From assembly GCA_027489295.1 (NCBI GenBank), contig JAIYAA010000397.1, forward strand, positions 1 to 29,948: a stretch of 29,948 nt of DNA. The letters are read 5' to 3'. Under the pieces are notes generated by a model that made no database searches, was not told where the DNA came from, and saw nothing but the letters and a program-made list of their open reading frames with translations. A program made the position numbers and the translations under genes. Shown here one piece after another: positions 1 to 7,248 of this stretch (position 1 is its first letter; each line of letters begins with the position of its first letter). The stretch comes from Sphingomonadales bacterium (GTDB lineage Bacteria > Pseudomonadota > Alphaproteobacteria > Sphingomonadales > Sphingomonadaceae).

Positions 1-843
1 AAGCACGACAAGATCACCGGGCTCGAAAACTGCGACAAGGTGATCGACATCGACCAGTCGCCGATCGGCCGCACCCCGCGCTCGAACCCGGCGACCTATA
101 CCGGCGCCTTCACCAACATCCGCGACTGGTTCGCCGGCCTGCCCGAAGCGCAGGCGCGCGGCTACAAGCCCGGCCGGTTCAGCTTCAACGTCAAGGGCGG
201 CCGGTGCGAGGCGTGCCAGGGCGACGGCGTGCTCAAGATCGAGATGCACTTCCTGCCCGACGTCTACGTCACCTGCGACGTGTGCCACGGCGCGCGCTAC
301 AATCGCGAGACGCTGGAGGTGAAGTTCAAGGGCAAGTCGATCGCCGACGTGCTCGACATGACGGTGGAAGACGCGGTCGAGTTCTTCAAGGCCGTGCCGC
401 CGATCCGCGACCGCATGGCGATGCTCGCCGAAGTCGGCCTGGGCTATGTGAAGGTCGGTCAGCAGGCGACGACGCTGTCGGGCGGCGAGGCGCAGCGGGT
501 GAAGCTCGCCAAGGAACTGGCGCGGCGGGCCACCGGGCAGACGCTGTACATCCTCGACGAACCCACCACGGGCCTGCACTTCGAGGATGTGCGCAAGCTG
601 CTGGAAGTGCTCCACGCGCTGGTGGAACAGGGCAACACGGTGGTGGTGATCGAGCACAATCTCGACGTCATCAAGACCGCCGACTGGATCCTCGACCTGG
701 GGCCGGAAGGCGGCGTGAAGGGCGGCGAGATCGTCGCCGAAGGCACGCCGGAGCAGGTGGCCAAGGTGCCGGGCAGCTATACCGGGAGGTATCTGGCGCC
801 GTTGCTCAAGCCTCGCAAGGCGGCGAAGGTGGCAGCGGCGTGA
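1..843 (+). CDS. uvrA: UvrA, excinuclease ABC subunit A (3' part only)
   Basis: This is the last 280 residues of the damage-sensing ATPase of nucleotide excision repair, which loads UvrB at lesions. The frame is open from base 1, so the gene begins outside the window; UvrA is normally about 950 residues, so roughly 30 percent is present. Visible landmarks are a zinc-finger module (CEAC followed about 20 residues later by CDVC, bases 205-288), the ABC signature [12 protein letters not shown] (near 475-510) and a Walker B segment [12 protein letters not shown] (near 545-580) followed by the VIEHNLDVI switch histidine. This order matches the second nucleotide-binding domain of UvrA. The TGA stop overlaps the GTG start of the next gene by 3 bases, so the two are probably translationally coupled. 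Identification is secure. Confidence 0.97.
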   Translation, partial: KHDKITGLENCDKVIDIDQSPIGRTPRSNPATYTGAFTNIRDWFAGLPEAQARGYKPGRFSFNVKGGRCEACQGDGVLKIEMHFLPDVYVTCDVCHGARYNRETLEVKFKGKSIADVLDMTVEDAVEFFKAVPPIRDRMAMLAEVGLGYVKVGQQATTLSGGEAQRVKLAKELARRATGQTLYILDEPTTGLHFEDVRKLLEVLHALVEQGNTVVVIEHNLDVIKTADWILDLGPEGGVKGGEIVAEGTPEQVAKVPGSYTGRYLAPLLKPRKAAKVAAA

Positions 844-1184
844 ACGAAGAGGAGCGCGGCACCCGCCGGCTCCTGTTCGTCTGCTCGCGCAACCTGCTGC
901 GCAGCCCGACTGCGGAGGCGATCTGCCAGGGCATCGAGGGAGTCGAGGCGACCTCGGCGGGCACCAACAACGATGCCGAGCAGCCGCTCACCGGCGACCT
1001 GATCGAATGGGCCGACGTGATCCTCTCGATGGAGCGTACGCACCAGAAGCGCATCCAGCAGAAGTTCGGGCGGCTGCTTAAGGGCAAAGAATTGGCCGTG
1101 CTCGGGATACCGGACGACTATCAGTATATGCAGCCGGAATTAGTGGGCCTGCTCAAGGTGCGATTGCAGCGGTGGGTCGGCTGA
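840..1184 (+). CDS. Small protein-tyrosine-phosphatase-like protein (COG4551 type)
   Basis: A 114-residue protein beginning at GTG 840, which overlaps the uvrA stop (GTGA). The N-terminus [16 protein letters not shown] carries a CX5R(S/T) phosphate-binding loop, with Cys15 and Arg21, as in low-molecular-weight tyrosine phosphatases and arsenate-reductase-like folds. It is shorter than a typical LMW-PTP (about 150 residues). A PDDYQYM segment near the C-terminus is the likely equivalent of the DPY general-acid loop. It resembles the small predicted phosphatases of COG4551. The substrate is unknown, and coupling to uvrA does not establish a repair role. Phosphatase activity is inferred from the motif only. 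Confidence 0.82.
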   Translation: MNEEERGTRRLLFVCSRNLLRSPTAEAICQGIEGVEATSAGTNNDAEQPLTGDLIEWADVILSMERTHQKRIQQKFGRLLKGKELAVLGIPDDYQYMQPELVGLLKVRLQRWVG

Positions 1185-1342
1185 CGGAACATTCGTGGAG
1201 TGGCCGGACGAAATCCTCGGCCCGAATCCCGGCAGGCATCGCGAGGGGCGACGTGATCGCGAGGACGAAGGGGCCAGCCGCGCCTCCGCGGGTCGCGGTG
1301 CTAAGTGGATCCTGGGCGGCCCACGCACGGGCGCCGCACGGA

Positions 1343-1543
1343 TCAGAAGGCGACGGCGGAGCGCGCTTCCTTCTCGGCTTCGTTGAGGGCCCGCTGGTTG
1401 GCGACGCGCTCGGCGCGAATGGCCATCGCTTCCCAGGCTGCCTGGGACCGGAGGTGCCGCTCGCGGACATTGTCGAGCCCGCTCTGGGCGGCTGCGGATC
1501 CGGCCTCGTCGGCGCGGGCGCGGAACAGTTCGATTTCAGTCAT
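1343..1543 (-). CDS. Small conserved-looking hypothetical protein, 66 aa
   Basis: A 66-residue minus-strand frame of uninterrupted, highly charged helical sequence (starts MTEIELFRARADEAG, contains NVRERHLRSQAAWEAMAIRAE). It has no signal peptide, Cys or membrane segment, and looks like a soluble helical hairpin. It lies downstream of the cold-shock gene but beyond that gene's terminator hairpin, so it probably has its own promoter in 1544-1583. No strong Shine-Dalgarno precedes ATG 1543; a GCGAGG about 14 bases upstream is the best candidate. Third codon positions are GC-rich as in its neighbours. I do not recognise a family and assign no function. Confidence 0.6.
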   Translation of the reverse strand: MTEIELFRARADEAGSAAAQSGLDNVRERHLRSQAAWEAMAIRAERVANQRALNEAEKEARSAVAF

Positions 1544-1583
1544 CGGCGGGGGTGCCTCGCTGGGGAAAGAGGGAGGAACATGC

Positions 1584-1614
1584 GAAAACGGCGGCCCCGT
1601 ATGGGACCGCCGTT
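1584..1614 (-). terminator. Rho-independent terminator of the cold-shock gene
   Basis: On the minus strand, a 12-bp stem (one G-T pair) closes a 4-base ATAC loop at 1587-1614 and is followed directly by TTTT. It begins 11 bases after the cold-shock stop codon, the classical placement for an intrinsic terminator. Confidence 0.8.
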
Positions 1615-1625
1615 CTGAAATCAGG

Positions 1626-1838
1626 TCAGTCAGCTGCCTGGAGATTGACCGCTGCCATCTTGCCGCGGCGATCCTGTTCCAGCTCGTAGGTCACGCGCTG
1701 GTTCTGCTGCAGCGTGATCATGCCGGCCCGCTCGACGGCGGTGATGTGGACGAAGGCGTCGTTGCCGCCGGTATCCGGTGCGATGAAGCCATAGCCCTTG
1801 TCGGCGTTGAAAAACTTGACGGTTCCGGTGATGCTCAT
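1626..1838 (-). CDS. Cold-shock domain protein (CspA family)
   Basis: A 70-residue single cold-shock domain protein, the normal length for this RNA/ssDNA-binding chaperone family. RNP1 (KGYGFI, residues 14-19) and RNP2 (FVHI, 29-32) are both intact, with the N-terminal GTVKFFNADKG strand. ATG 1838 is preceded by GAAGGA at a good distance. The upstream gene-free stretch back to grpE is about 230 bases, leaving room for the long 5' leader typical of cold-shock mRNAs. A weak promoter-like pair (TTGCAT and CATAGA about 19 bases apart, near 1960-1990 on the minus strand) could give a leader over 100 bases, but this is speculative. The paralogue number cannot be assigned. Confidence 0.95.
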   Translation of the reverse strand: MSITGTVKFFNADKGYGFIAPDTGGNDAFVHITAVERAGMITLQQNQRVTYELEQDRRGKMAAVNLQAAD

Positions 1839-2036
1839 GCGTTTTTCCTTCTATTGTCGGCGCGCCCCGTGCGGGCGGACCTCGCGCTTCAGGGGCAGGG
1901 ATGGAAGGAAAACGGAGCCGCAAAGCACCAGAGACCAACGATTTGCGACTTCAGCCCGCTCTATGTGGGCGTTTTTCGGGCCTAATGCAATGGTAGCGAA
2001 GGAAAGTGCGGCGGGATGCCGGCCCTGCAAGGCAAG

Positions 2037-2061
2037 GCCCCGCCCCATATCGGAGCGGGGC
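2037..2061 (-). terminator. Terminator-like hairpin after grpE
   Basis: On the minus strand, a 10-bp GC-rich stem (one G-T pair) with a GATAT loop starts 9 bases after the grpE stop. It is not followed by a clean U-tract (CTTGCC follows), so strength is uncertain, but the position suits the end of the hrcA-grpE unit. Confidence 0.5.
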
Positions 2062-2070
2062 ACCGGCCGG

Positions 2071-2628
2071 TCAGTCGGGCTTCTTGGCGACGGCGACGAG
2101 CGCCGGGCGGAGCAGCCGGTCCTTGATCATGTAGCCGGACTGGATCTCCTGCACCACGGTGCCGGGCGCCTTGTCGGCCACCGGCATTTCCATCATCGCC
2201 TGGTGCTTGTTGGGGTCGAGCGCCTCGCCCAGCGACACCACCTTGGAGATGCCGTGGCGGCCGAACACTGCCTCCAGCTCGCGGCCGGTAGCCTCGAGGC
2301 CGACGACCAGCCCCTTCATCTTCTCGTCGTCGCGCAGCTCGGCGGGGATCGCCTGCAGCGCCCGGCCCAGATTGTCCGCGACGGAAAGGATGTCGCGGGC
2401 AAAGCCGGTCGCGGCATAGGCGCGCGCGTCCGCCACTTCCTTTTCGGTGCGGCGACGGAGATTCTGCATGTCGGCCTGGACGTAGAGGTGCGCCTGCCGG
2501 GCCTCGGCCAGCTGGGCCTCCAGCTCGGCGACGCGGTCCTGCTCGGCACCCTCGGGGGCCGTCTGTTCAGTCTCCTGCCCCAGCGTTTCGGACTGGGTCG
2601 GTTCGGTATTTTCGGTGTTCTCGGACAT
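2071..2628 (-). CDS. grpE: GrpE, nucleotide-exchange factor of DnaK
   Basis: A 185-residue co-chaperone that releases ADP from DnaK. The N-terminal 25 residues are Glu/Thr-rich and disordered. A long helix from about residue 30 (RVAELEAQLAEARQ, then QADMQNLRRRTEKEV) forms the dimeric coiled coil. The C-terminal beta-wing includes DPNKHQAMMEM and GYMIKDRLLRPALVAV, the family hallmark. It lies 15 bases downstream of hrcA on the same strand, the standard hrcA-grpE arrangement, and is presumably cotranscribed. Length and motifs are normal. Confidence 0.97.
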   Translation of the reverse strand: MSENTENTEPTQSETLGQETEQTAPEGAEQDRVAELEAQLAEARQAHLYVQADMQNLRRRTEKEVADARAYAATGFARDILSVADNLGRALQAIPAELRDDEKMKGLVVGLEATGRELEAVFGRHGISKVVSLGEALDPNKHQAMMEMPVADKAPGTVVQEIQSGYMIKDRLLRPALVAVAKKPD

Positions 2629-2643
2629 GGTTCCCTGTTTTCT

Positions 2644-3687
2644 TCAGGCCAGCAAACGGGCCAGTGTGGCCGCCGTGAAATCTACCATGGGCACGACGCG
2701 GGCATAGTTCAACCGGGTGGGGCCGATCACGCCGACGACGCCGACGACACGGCCGTCGAGCGCCCGCACCGGCTTGGCGATCACCGACGAGCCGGAAAGC
2801 GCGAACAGCTTGTTCTCGGAGCCGATGAAGATCCGCGCCGCCTCACCCTCGCGGGCACTGTCGAGCAGGCGGGCAATCTCTTCCTTGCCCTCCAGCTCGT
2901 CGAGCAGCTGGCGGACACGATCGAGATCCTCGGCGGCGCCGGTATCGATCAGCCGGGCCTGGCCGCGGACGATCAGCACCGGACGGCGGCCGCTATCCTC
3001 GCTCCACACGGCAAGCCCGCGCTCGACCAGATCGGAGGCGGCATCATCGAGCGCCGCCTGCTGCAGGCGCAACTCCCGCTCGATCCGCACCCGCGCTTCG
3101 GCCAGCGTCAGCCCGGCGAGCGTGGCGCTCATGTAATTGGCCGCGCGCTGCAGCGACATCGGGTCGACACCACCGGGCAGCTCGACCACGCGGTTCTCGA
3201 CCGATCCGTCCTCGCCGACCAGCACCGCCAGCGCCCGATCCTGGCTGAGCGGCACGAAGCCGAACTGCCGCACCACCGTCTCCGCCTTGGGCACCAGCAC
3301 CAGGCCGGCGCAGGCAGACAGGCCGGACAGCGCGGCGGTGGTCTCCGCGATCGCATCCTCGACCGGCCCGCCGATGCCGGCGCGCGCCTCGATCGCCGCA
3401 CGTTCCTCGATCGAGGGCTCGTTCGCCTGCATCATCCCGTCGACGAACAGGCGAAGTCCGCTTTCGGTCGGCATGCGGCCGGCGCTGGTATGGGGGGCGG
3501 CAAGGAGACCCAGCTCCTCCAGATCCTGCATCACGTTGCGGATCGACGCAGAGGAAAGGTTCAGCGCCGAAATCCGCGAGATGGTGCGCGAGCCGACCGG
3601 CGCGCCGGTATCAAGATACGATTCGACCACGATGCGGAACACGTCGCGCGCGCGGTCGGTCAGCTCGTGGATCGGCGGCGTGCTCAT
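2644..3687 (-). CDS. hrcA: HrcA, heat-inducible transcription repressor
   Basis: A 347-residue repressor that in most bacteria binds CIRCE elements upstream of groESL and dnaK operons. The N-terminal winged helix ([46 protein letters not shown]) and the [14 protein letters not shown] segment are characteristic. The central GAF-like region and C-terminal [18 protein letters not shown] complete the family layout. ATG 3687 sits only about 10 bases downstream of a sigma70-like -10 element, giving a very short leader. No CIRCE (TTAGCACTC-N9-GAGTGCTAA) is visible upstream, so autoregulation through CIRCE is not supported here and its targets are probably elsewhere, such as groESL. Confidence 0.97.
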   Translation of the reverse strand: MSTPPIHELTDRARDVFRIVVESYLDTGAPVGSRTISRISALNLSSASIRNVMQDLEELGLLAAPHTSAGRMPTESGLRLFVDGMMQANEPSIEERAAIEARAGIGGPVEDAIAETTAALSGLSACAGLVLVPKAETVVRQFGFVPLSQDRALAVLVGEDGSVENRVVELPGGVDPMSLQRAANYMSATLAGLTLAEARVRIERELRLQQAALDDAASDLVERGLAVWSEDSGRRPVLIVRGQARLIDTGAAEDLDRVRQLLDELEGKEEIARLLDSAREGEAARIFIGSENKLFALSGSSVIAKPVRALDGRVVGVVGVIGPTRLNYARVVPMVDFTAATLARLLA

Positions 3688-3697
3688 GGTGCCCCAT

Positions 3698-3726
3698 ATC
3701 TAGGCGGTCAAACGGGCGTGGTTCAA
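3698..3726 (-). promoter_or_regulatory. Predicted sigma70-type promoter of hrcA-grpE
   Basis: On the minus strand, TTGAAC (3721-3726) is separated by exactly 17 bases from CTAGAT (3698-3703). The expected start lies near 3691, a few bases before the hrcA ATG. The -35 element overlaps the stop codon of the upstream lipoprotein gene, so hrcA-grpE can be transcribed independently of it. Prediction only. Confidence 0.5.
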
Positions 3727-4298
3727 GGCCGCGCGCCGATCATCCCGGCAATCGGCAGCAGATCGGGCGCGGATCCCAGCGCATCGGCGACGCCGGGGTT
3801 CCGCGCGCGCTCGCAGCCGAAGTCATAGGAGAAGGACCGATGCCCGGCCTTGCCGTCCCACTGGACCTCCACGCCGGGCATGTCCGTGGCGTGCTGCCCG
3901 CACGCCGGCGCTCCGGGCGCGGTGCGGACGGTGCCGCTGCGCGGACGATAGGGGGCGAGCCGGCTGAGGAAGGCGTCGTACTGGGCGGGCGTCACCCGGA
4001 AATCGCGCGCACCGCTGACGGCGGTGAAGCGCTGGCCTTCGAACGTGCCGGTTCCGTCCGGCCGCACCGTCACCGAATAGACTGGGCAGGCACCGAAACA
4101 GGGGCTGGTGGTGTAGCGGATCATCTCGCCGCGAACGATCGGCGCGGCGGGGCCGGCCGGCGTACCGCCCGCAACCGGCGGCGCAGGCCGCGCCGGCGCG
4201 GCGGGCACGGACCGTCCCGGCCGGTCGGGCGCCGCGACCTGCGGAATACAGCCTCCCAGCATCGCGCCCCCAAGAGCCAGTACAACCAAAACCCGCAT
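3723..4298 (-). CDS. Lipoprotein with DUF6438-like domain
   Basis: A 191-residue predicted lipoprotein. The signal peptide ends in the lipobox LGGC (Cys17), followed by a Pro/Ala linker to about residue 52. The folded part begins [18 protein letters not shown]. The CX3C-PVY motif (Cys67, Cys71) followed by a GTGTFEG strand is what I associate with DUF6438 proteins. Two further Cys (in PACGQH and FGCER) could form disulfides in the periplasm. ATG 4298 is preceded by GGGGAGC. The gene is divergent from rph and 35 bases upstream of hrcA. No biochemical role is known to me. Confidence 0.75.
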   Translation of the reverse strand: MRVLVVLALGGAMLGGCIPQVAAPDRPGRSVPAAPARPAPPVAGGTPAGPAAPIVRGEMIRYTTSPCFGACPVYSVTVRPDGTGTFEGQRFTAVSGARDFRVTPAQYDAFLSRLAPYRPRSGTVRTAPGAPACGQHATDMPGVEVQWDGKAGHRSFSYDFGCERARNPGVADALGSAPDLLPIAGMIGARP

Positions 4299-4385
4299 GC
4301 ATTGCTCCCCTTGTTCGTGCGAGACTGGCGGAACGCGCCATCAGGGTCTAGGTGCCCGGCTCGATCTTTAGGGAGACTGAATCGC

Positions 4386-5099
4386 ATGCGCCCATCCGGC
4401 CGCGCCCCCGACGAAATGCGGGAAATCACCATCACGCCGAACTTCACCCGCCACGCCGAAGGCTCGGTGCTGATCGGCTTCGGCGACACCCGCGTGCTGG
4501 TCACCGCCAGCGTCGAAGAGCGCGTGCCGCCGTTCCTGCGCGGCAAGGGCGAAGGCTGGGTGACGGCCGAATATGGCATGCTCCCCCGCGCCACCCATAC
4601 CCGCGGCCAGCGCGAGGCGGCCAAGGGCAAGCAGTCGGGCCGCACCCAGGAAATCCAGCGACTGATCGGCCGCTCGCTGCGCGCCGTGACCGATCTGAAG
4701 CTGCTCGGCGAGCGCCAGATCACGCTCGATTGCGACGTGCTGCAGGCCGATGGCGGCACCCGCACCGCGGCGATCTCCGGCGCCTGGGTGGCGCTGCGCC
4801 TCGCGGTCAACAAGCTGATGGCGGACGGTGCTCTCACCGTCGATCCGATCACCACCCAGGTCGCTGCGGTAAGCTGCGGCATCTATCAGGGCACGCCGGT
4901 GCTCGATCTCGATTACCCCGAGGATTCGTCGGCCGACGCCGACGCGAACTTCGTGCTGCTCGCCAACGGCAACATCGCCGAGGCGCAGGCCACGGCCGAG
5001 GGTGCGACCTATGACGAGGAAGGCCTGCTGCGCCTGCTCCGCCTCGCCCGCATCGGCTGCACCCGCATCTTCGACGCGCAGCTGAAGGCCGTCGGATGA
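4386..5099 (+). CDS. rph: Ribonuclease PH
   Basis: A 237-residue phosphorolytic 3'-5' exoribonuclease that trims tRNA 3' ends. The family opening ([15 protein letters not shown], then [19 protein letters not shown]) is intact, as are the phosphate-site region [17 protein letters not shown], the [16 protein letters not shown] motif and the C-terminal [18 protein letters not shown] and [10 protein letters not shown] segments. ATG 4386 is chosen because AGGGAG lies 10 bases upstream and the protein starts at the normal family N-terminus. It overlaps rdgB by ATGA. The promoter should lie in the 87-base divergent gap with the DUF6438 lipoprotein. Confidence 0.97.
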   Translation: MRPSGRAPDEMREITITPNFTRHAEGSVLIGFGDTRVLVTASVEERVPPFLRGKGEGWVTAEYGMLPRATHTRGQREAAKGKQSGRTQEIQRLIGRSLRAVTDLKLLGERQITLDCDVLQADGGTRTAAISGAWVALRLAVNKLMADGALTVDPITTQVAAVSCGIYQGTPVLDLDYPEDSSADADANFVLLANGNIAEAQATAEGATYDEEGLLRLLRLARIGCTRIFDAQLKAVG

Positions 5100-5767
5100 G
5101 CGGCGAAGGGGAGACCCGCCAGGCGATCCGCAAGCTCGCGCCCGGCCGGCTGGTGATCGCCAGCCACAATGAAGGCAAGGTGCGCGAGATTCGCGAGCTG
5201 CTTGGTCCCTATGGGATCGAGCCGGTCTCGGCCGCCGAGCTGGACCTGCCCGAGCCCGAGGAAACCGGCACCAGCTTCGTCGCCAATGCCGAGCTGAAGG
5301 CGCTGCAGGCGGCGGATCTGTCGGGCCTCCCCGCGCTGGCCGACGATTCGGGGCTGTGTGTCGAGGCGCTGGGCCTGGCGCCCGGCATCTATTCGGCGCG
5401 CTGGGGCGTGGCCGCACCCGGCATGGACGGGCTGGAACCCGTCGCCCCGTTCGAGGGCCGCGACTTCGGCCTGGCGATGCAGCGCGTCCACGACAAGCTG
5501 GAGGCACTGCCGCCGGAGACCAGCCGCAGCGCACACTTCGTCTGCGCCCTAGCGCTCGCCTGGCCGGACGGCCATGTCGAATGGTTTGAGGGTCGGGTGC
5601 ACGGCAACCTCGTCTGGCCGCCGCGTGGCGAAAAGGGCTTCGGCTATGATCCCCTGTTCGTCCCGCAGGGGCACGCGCAAACCTTTGGCGAAATGGATCC
5701 GGCTGCGAAACACGCAATGAGCCACCGCGCCGATGCATTTCAGCAATTGGTCGAGGCGGTGTTCTGA
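5096..5767 (+). CDS. rdgB: RdgB/HAM1 family non-canonical purine NTP pyrophosphatase
   Basis: A 223-residue house-cleaning enzyme that hydrolyses dITP, ITP and XTP to monophosphates. Family motifs are [12 protein letters not shown] (21-32, substrate-binding Ser, Asn and Lys), [13 protein letters not shown] (catalytic Asp83/84 region), PGIYSARW and GFGYDPLF. It has about 15 extra N-terminal residues compared with compact homologues, but ATG 5096 overlapping the rph stop is the natural coupled start. The rph-rdgB pair is common in alphaproteobacteria. Conserved core positions appear intact. Confidence 0.95.
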   Translation: MSGEGETRQAIRKLAPGRLVIASHNEGKVREIRELLGPYGIEPVSAAELDLPEPEETGTSFVANAELKALQAADLSGLPALADDSGLCVEALGLAPGIYSARWGVAAPGMDGLEPVAPFEGRDFGLAMQRVHDKLEALPPETSRSAHFVCALALAWPDGHVEWFEGRVHGNLVWPPRGEKGFGYDPLFVPQGHAQTFGEMDPAAKHAMSHRADAFQQLVEAVF

Positions 5768-5839
5768 GGCGTGCGAGACCCGGTGCTGCAGATATTCGCA
5801 GCGCGGAAGGTTTAAGCTATCGTAACGATGTCCATCTGT

Positions 5840-5856
5840 TGATCAGATACCGATCA
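5840..5856. promoter_or_regulatory. Inverted repeat upstream of winged-helix regulator (possible operator)
   Basis: TGATC, 7 bases, GATCA form a perfect dyad about 40 bases before the regulator gene. A second short dyad, ATCGT-A-ACGAT, lies at 5819-5829. Two dyads in a 100-base promoter region suggest protein binding, possibly autoregulation. The half-sites are short, so chance is possible. Confidence 0.3.
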
Positions 5857-5894
5857 CTGCCTAAGCGTACGTGACGATGAGGGAGAAATTGGGG

Positions 5895-6374
5895 GTGCCG
5901 AGCGCCGAACTATTCCAGGAGGTCGACGCTCGACTCAGCGAAATCAAACAGCTGTTCACGCAGCTCGCCGGCGAGCAGCCCGAGGCGGCGGCGGTGGCGG
6001 AAGAAACCGGTCGAGCCCATCTCGACCGCGTCGATCTGGCCCGGCTGATACTCTGGGGACGCGGGCTGCTCGAGCGCGAAGTGGCAACGGACCTCTTCGC
6101 CGATCCCGCGTTCAACATCCTGCTGACGCTCTATGTCAGTCGTGATGAGGGGCAGAACGTCTCCACCTCCGGCGCCTGCACCGCGTCGGGCGTGCCCACC
6201 ACCACCGCGCTGCGCTGGATCAACGCGCTGGCGCGTCGCGGCATGGTCCACAAGCGCAGCCTGCCGACGGACCGGCGGTTCACCTATCTGGAACTGAGCG
6301 ACGACACCGCCGAAGCGCTGGAACGCTTTTTCGATCTTATCCTGGATCGCGCGCGAAAGCGGACGGCAGCGTAA
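5895..6374 (+). CDS. Winged-helix (MarR-like) transcriptional regulator
   Basis: A protein of about 159 residues with an N-terminal helical region (ELFQEVDARLSEIKQLF, coiled-coil-like) and a C-terminal DNA-binding domain. NILLTLYVSRDEGQNVSTSGACTASGVPTTTALRWINALARRGMV reads as helix, turn and recognition helix, and TDRRFTYLELSDD as the beta-wing. GTG 5895 is preferred because AGGGAG (5880-5885) lies 9 bases upstream. ATG 5877 and GTG 5871 are in frame but have no ribosome-binding site. Dyads upstream (5819-5856) may be operator sites. The 3' end overlaps a small convergent gene. Target genes and ligand are unknown. Confidence 0.75.
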   Translation: MPSAELFQEVDARLSEIKQLFTQLAGEQPEAAAVAEETGRAHLDRVDLARLILWGRGLLEREVATDLFADPAFNILLTLYVSRDEGQNVSTSGACTASGVPTTTALRWINALARRGMVHKRSLPTDRRFTYLELSDDTAEALERFFDLILDRARKRTAA

Positions 6375-6513
6375 TCCCGTGCCTGGAAGCCAGACGCTCC
6401 AGGGAAAGCGAAATATTCGCCGCCTCGGCATCTTCGCCCAGGCGATCGAGCAGTGCGATCGCATCCACCAGATGCGCGCACGCCAGCGCTATCCCTGAAC
6501 CCCGGTCATCCAT
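6337..6513 (-). CDS. Small hypothetical protein, 58 aa, convergent overlap with the regulator
   Basis: Reading the minus strand from ATG 6513 gives 58 residues (starts MDDRGSGIALACAHLVDAI, ends SAFARDPG) to TAA at 6337. The first half is an amphipathic Ala/Leu helix, and a second helix contains SLSLERLASRHGI. Codon choice is strongly GC3-biased (GCG, CTG, GAT, GAG), like a real gene. It overlaps the last 38 bases of the plus-strand regulator tail to tail. No clear Shine-Dalgarno is present; GACAGA immediately upstream is weak. It could be a regulator-linked small protein, but no family is recognised. Confidence 0.5.
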   Translation of the reverse strand: MDDRGSGIALACAHLVDAIALLDRLGEDAEAANISLSLERLASRHGITLPSAFARDPG

Positions 6514-6650
6514 TCTGTCAAAAACTCGCGTATCGTTAGATCCACATTGGATTTTTACGAACGCTCCGACAAGTCAGGAGTTATCCCGACACGGGACACA
6601 CCTGTCCTGCACTTTGCCAAATTAGGACGATGCGGAACATTGCCTCGGTA

Positions 6651-6671
6651 GGTCCATTCTGGATATGGACC
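6651..6671. promoter_or_regulatory. 7-bp inverted repeat before the TTG-started small gene
   Basis: GGTCCAT, 7 bases, ATGGACC form a perfect dyad ending 25 bases before the TTG start at 6697 and just ahead of its AAGGA ribosome-binding site. It could be an operator or a leader hairpin controlling translation. Another small hairpin (GGACA-CACC-TGTCC) lies about 45 bases further upstream. Confidence 0.35.
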
Positions 6672-6696
6672 CCACTTGCCTTACAAGGATGGCCAG

Positions 6697-6897
6697 TTGA
6701 CGCCGCTCTCTACGCTCCTTGAGCGCGCCGAAGCAGTTTATCTTACGCACGGCGCCGGCAGCGCCGGCTATCTGCTGGAGCAGATCGAAACGGCGATCCG
6801 CGAGGGTGTGCCGGTGCAGCGGATCCGGGAACTCGACCACCTGCTGCAGCTCATCGAATATCGCGAACGCACGCTGTCGCTGTACGGAAAGCGCTGA
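6697..6897 (+). CDS. Small hypothetical protein, 66 aa, TTG start
   Basis: A soluble, helical 66-residue protein (TPLSTLLERAEAVYLTHG, ETAIREGVPVQRIRELDHLLQLI, ending SLYGKR). TTG 6697 is chosen because AAGGA (6685-6689) lies 7 bases upstream. Another in-frame TTG at 6676 lacks a site, and the ATG at 6689 is out of frame. There is no signal peptide or membrane segment. The gene stands alone between the regulator region and tRNA-Tyr, with a 7-bp dyad just upstream. A rare TTG start plus a leader dyad may mean low or controlled translation. Function unknown. Confidence 0.6.
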   Translation: MTPLSTLLERAEAVYLTHGAGSAGYLLEQIETAIREGVPVQRIRELDHLLQLIEYRERTLSLYGKR

Positions 6898-7041
6898 CGG
6901 GGTTCGCTTCCCATGCCCCGGGTGCGTGCCGCCTTCGGACCATCGATCTGACGGCCGACGCGTCCGAGCACATCCGGATGCGACTGCTGCAGCTTGGCAG
7001 GTCGGGTGACGCGAGAGCGAGGATTTCGCTCGCAGCGGCGG

Positions 7042-7128
7042 TGGTGGATAGGGATGGATTCGAACCACCGTAGGGCGAAGCCCGGCAGATTTACAGTCTG
7101 CTGCCTTTAACCACTCGGCCACCTATCC
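7042..7128 (-). tRNA. tRNA-Tyr (GTA anticodon)
   Basis: On the minus strand, GGATAGG at the 5' end pairs perfectly with CCTATCC near the 3' end, and the terminal CCA is encoded. The anticodon loop CTGTAAA gives GTA (7092-7094), so it reads Tyr codons. The long variable arm (CCGGGCTTCGCCC) marks a class II tRNA as expected for bacterial Tyr, and the TPsiC loop GGTTCGAATCC is canonical. Downstream on the minus strand a hairpin (GAGCGA-AATCC-TCGCTC, 7015-7031) may serve in termination. It stands alone, and no integrase is nearby. Confidence 0.97.
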
Positions 7129-7158
7129 ATGGAGACCGCCGCTTGCGAGCGAGGGGGC

Positions 7159-7187
7159 CCAATGCCGAAGCGAATCGAACCTGTCAA
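7159..7187 (-). promoter_or_regulatory. Predicted promoter of tRNA-Tyr
   Basis: On the minus strand, a consensus TTGACA (7182-7187) is followed after 17 bases by CATTGG (7159-7164). The predicted start is about 24 bases before the tRNA 5' end. The -35 is perfect but the -10 is poor. Confidence 0.4.
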
Positions 7188-7248
7188 CGCCTTGCGTGCA
7201 CTCTTTTGCGCGCATAGCGTCCCGCCTTCACATTTTGGGGGGAAACCA

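Noticed and set aside
1798..3828. A very long open frame on the plus strand antisense to grpE and hrcA
   Set aside because: Shadow of GC-rich genes: Arg/Gly/His-rich translation with no domain, while the opposite strand encodes two intact, well-known proteins.
6622..7122. A minus-strand frame starting MAEWLKAADCKSAG
   Set aside because: This is the well-known spurious translation of a tRNA gene, here the tRNA-Tyr itself.
7129..7248. Upstream extension of the M28 peptidase frame
   Set aside because: It would bury the signal peptide 40 residues inside; ATG 7249 has its own ribosome-binding site.
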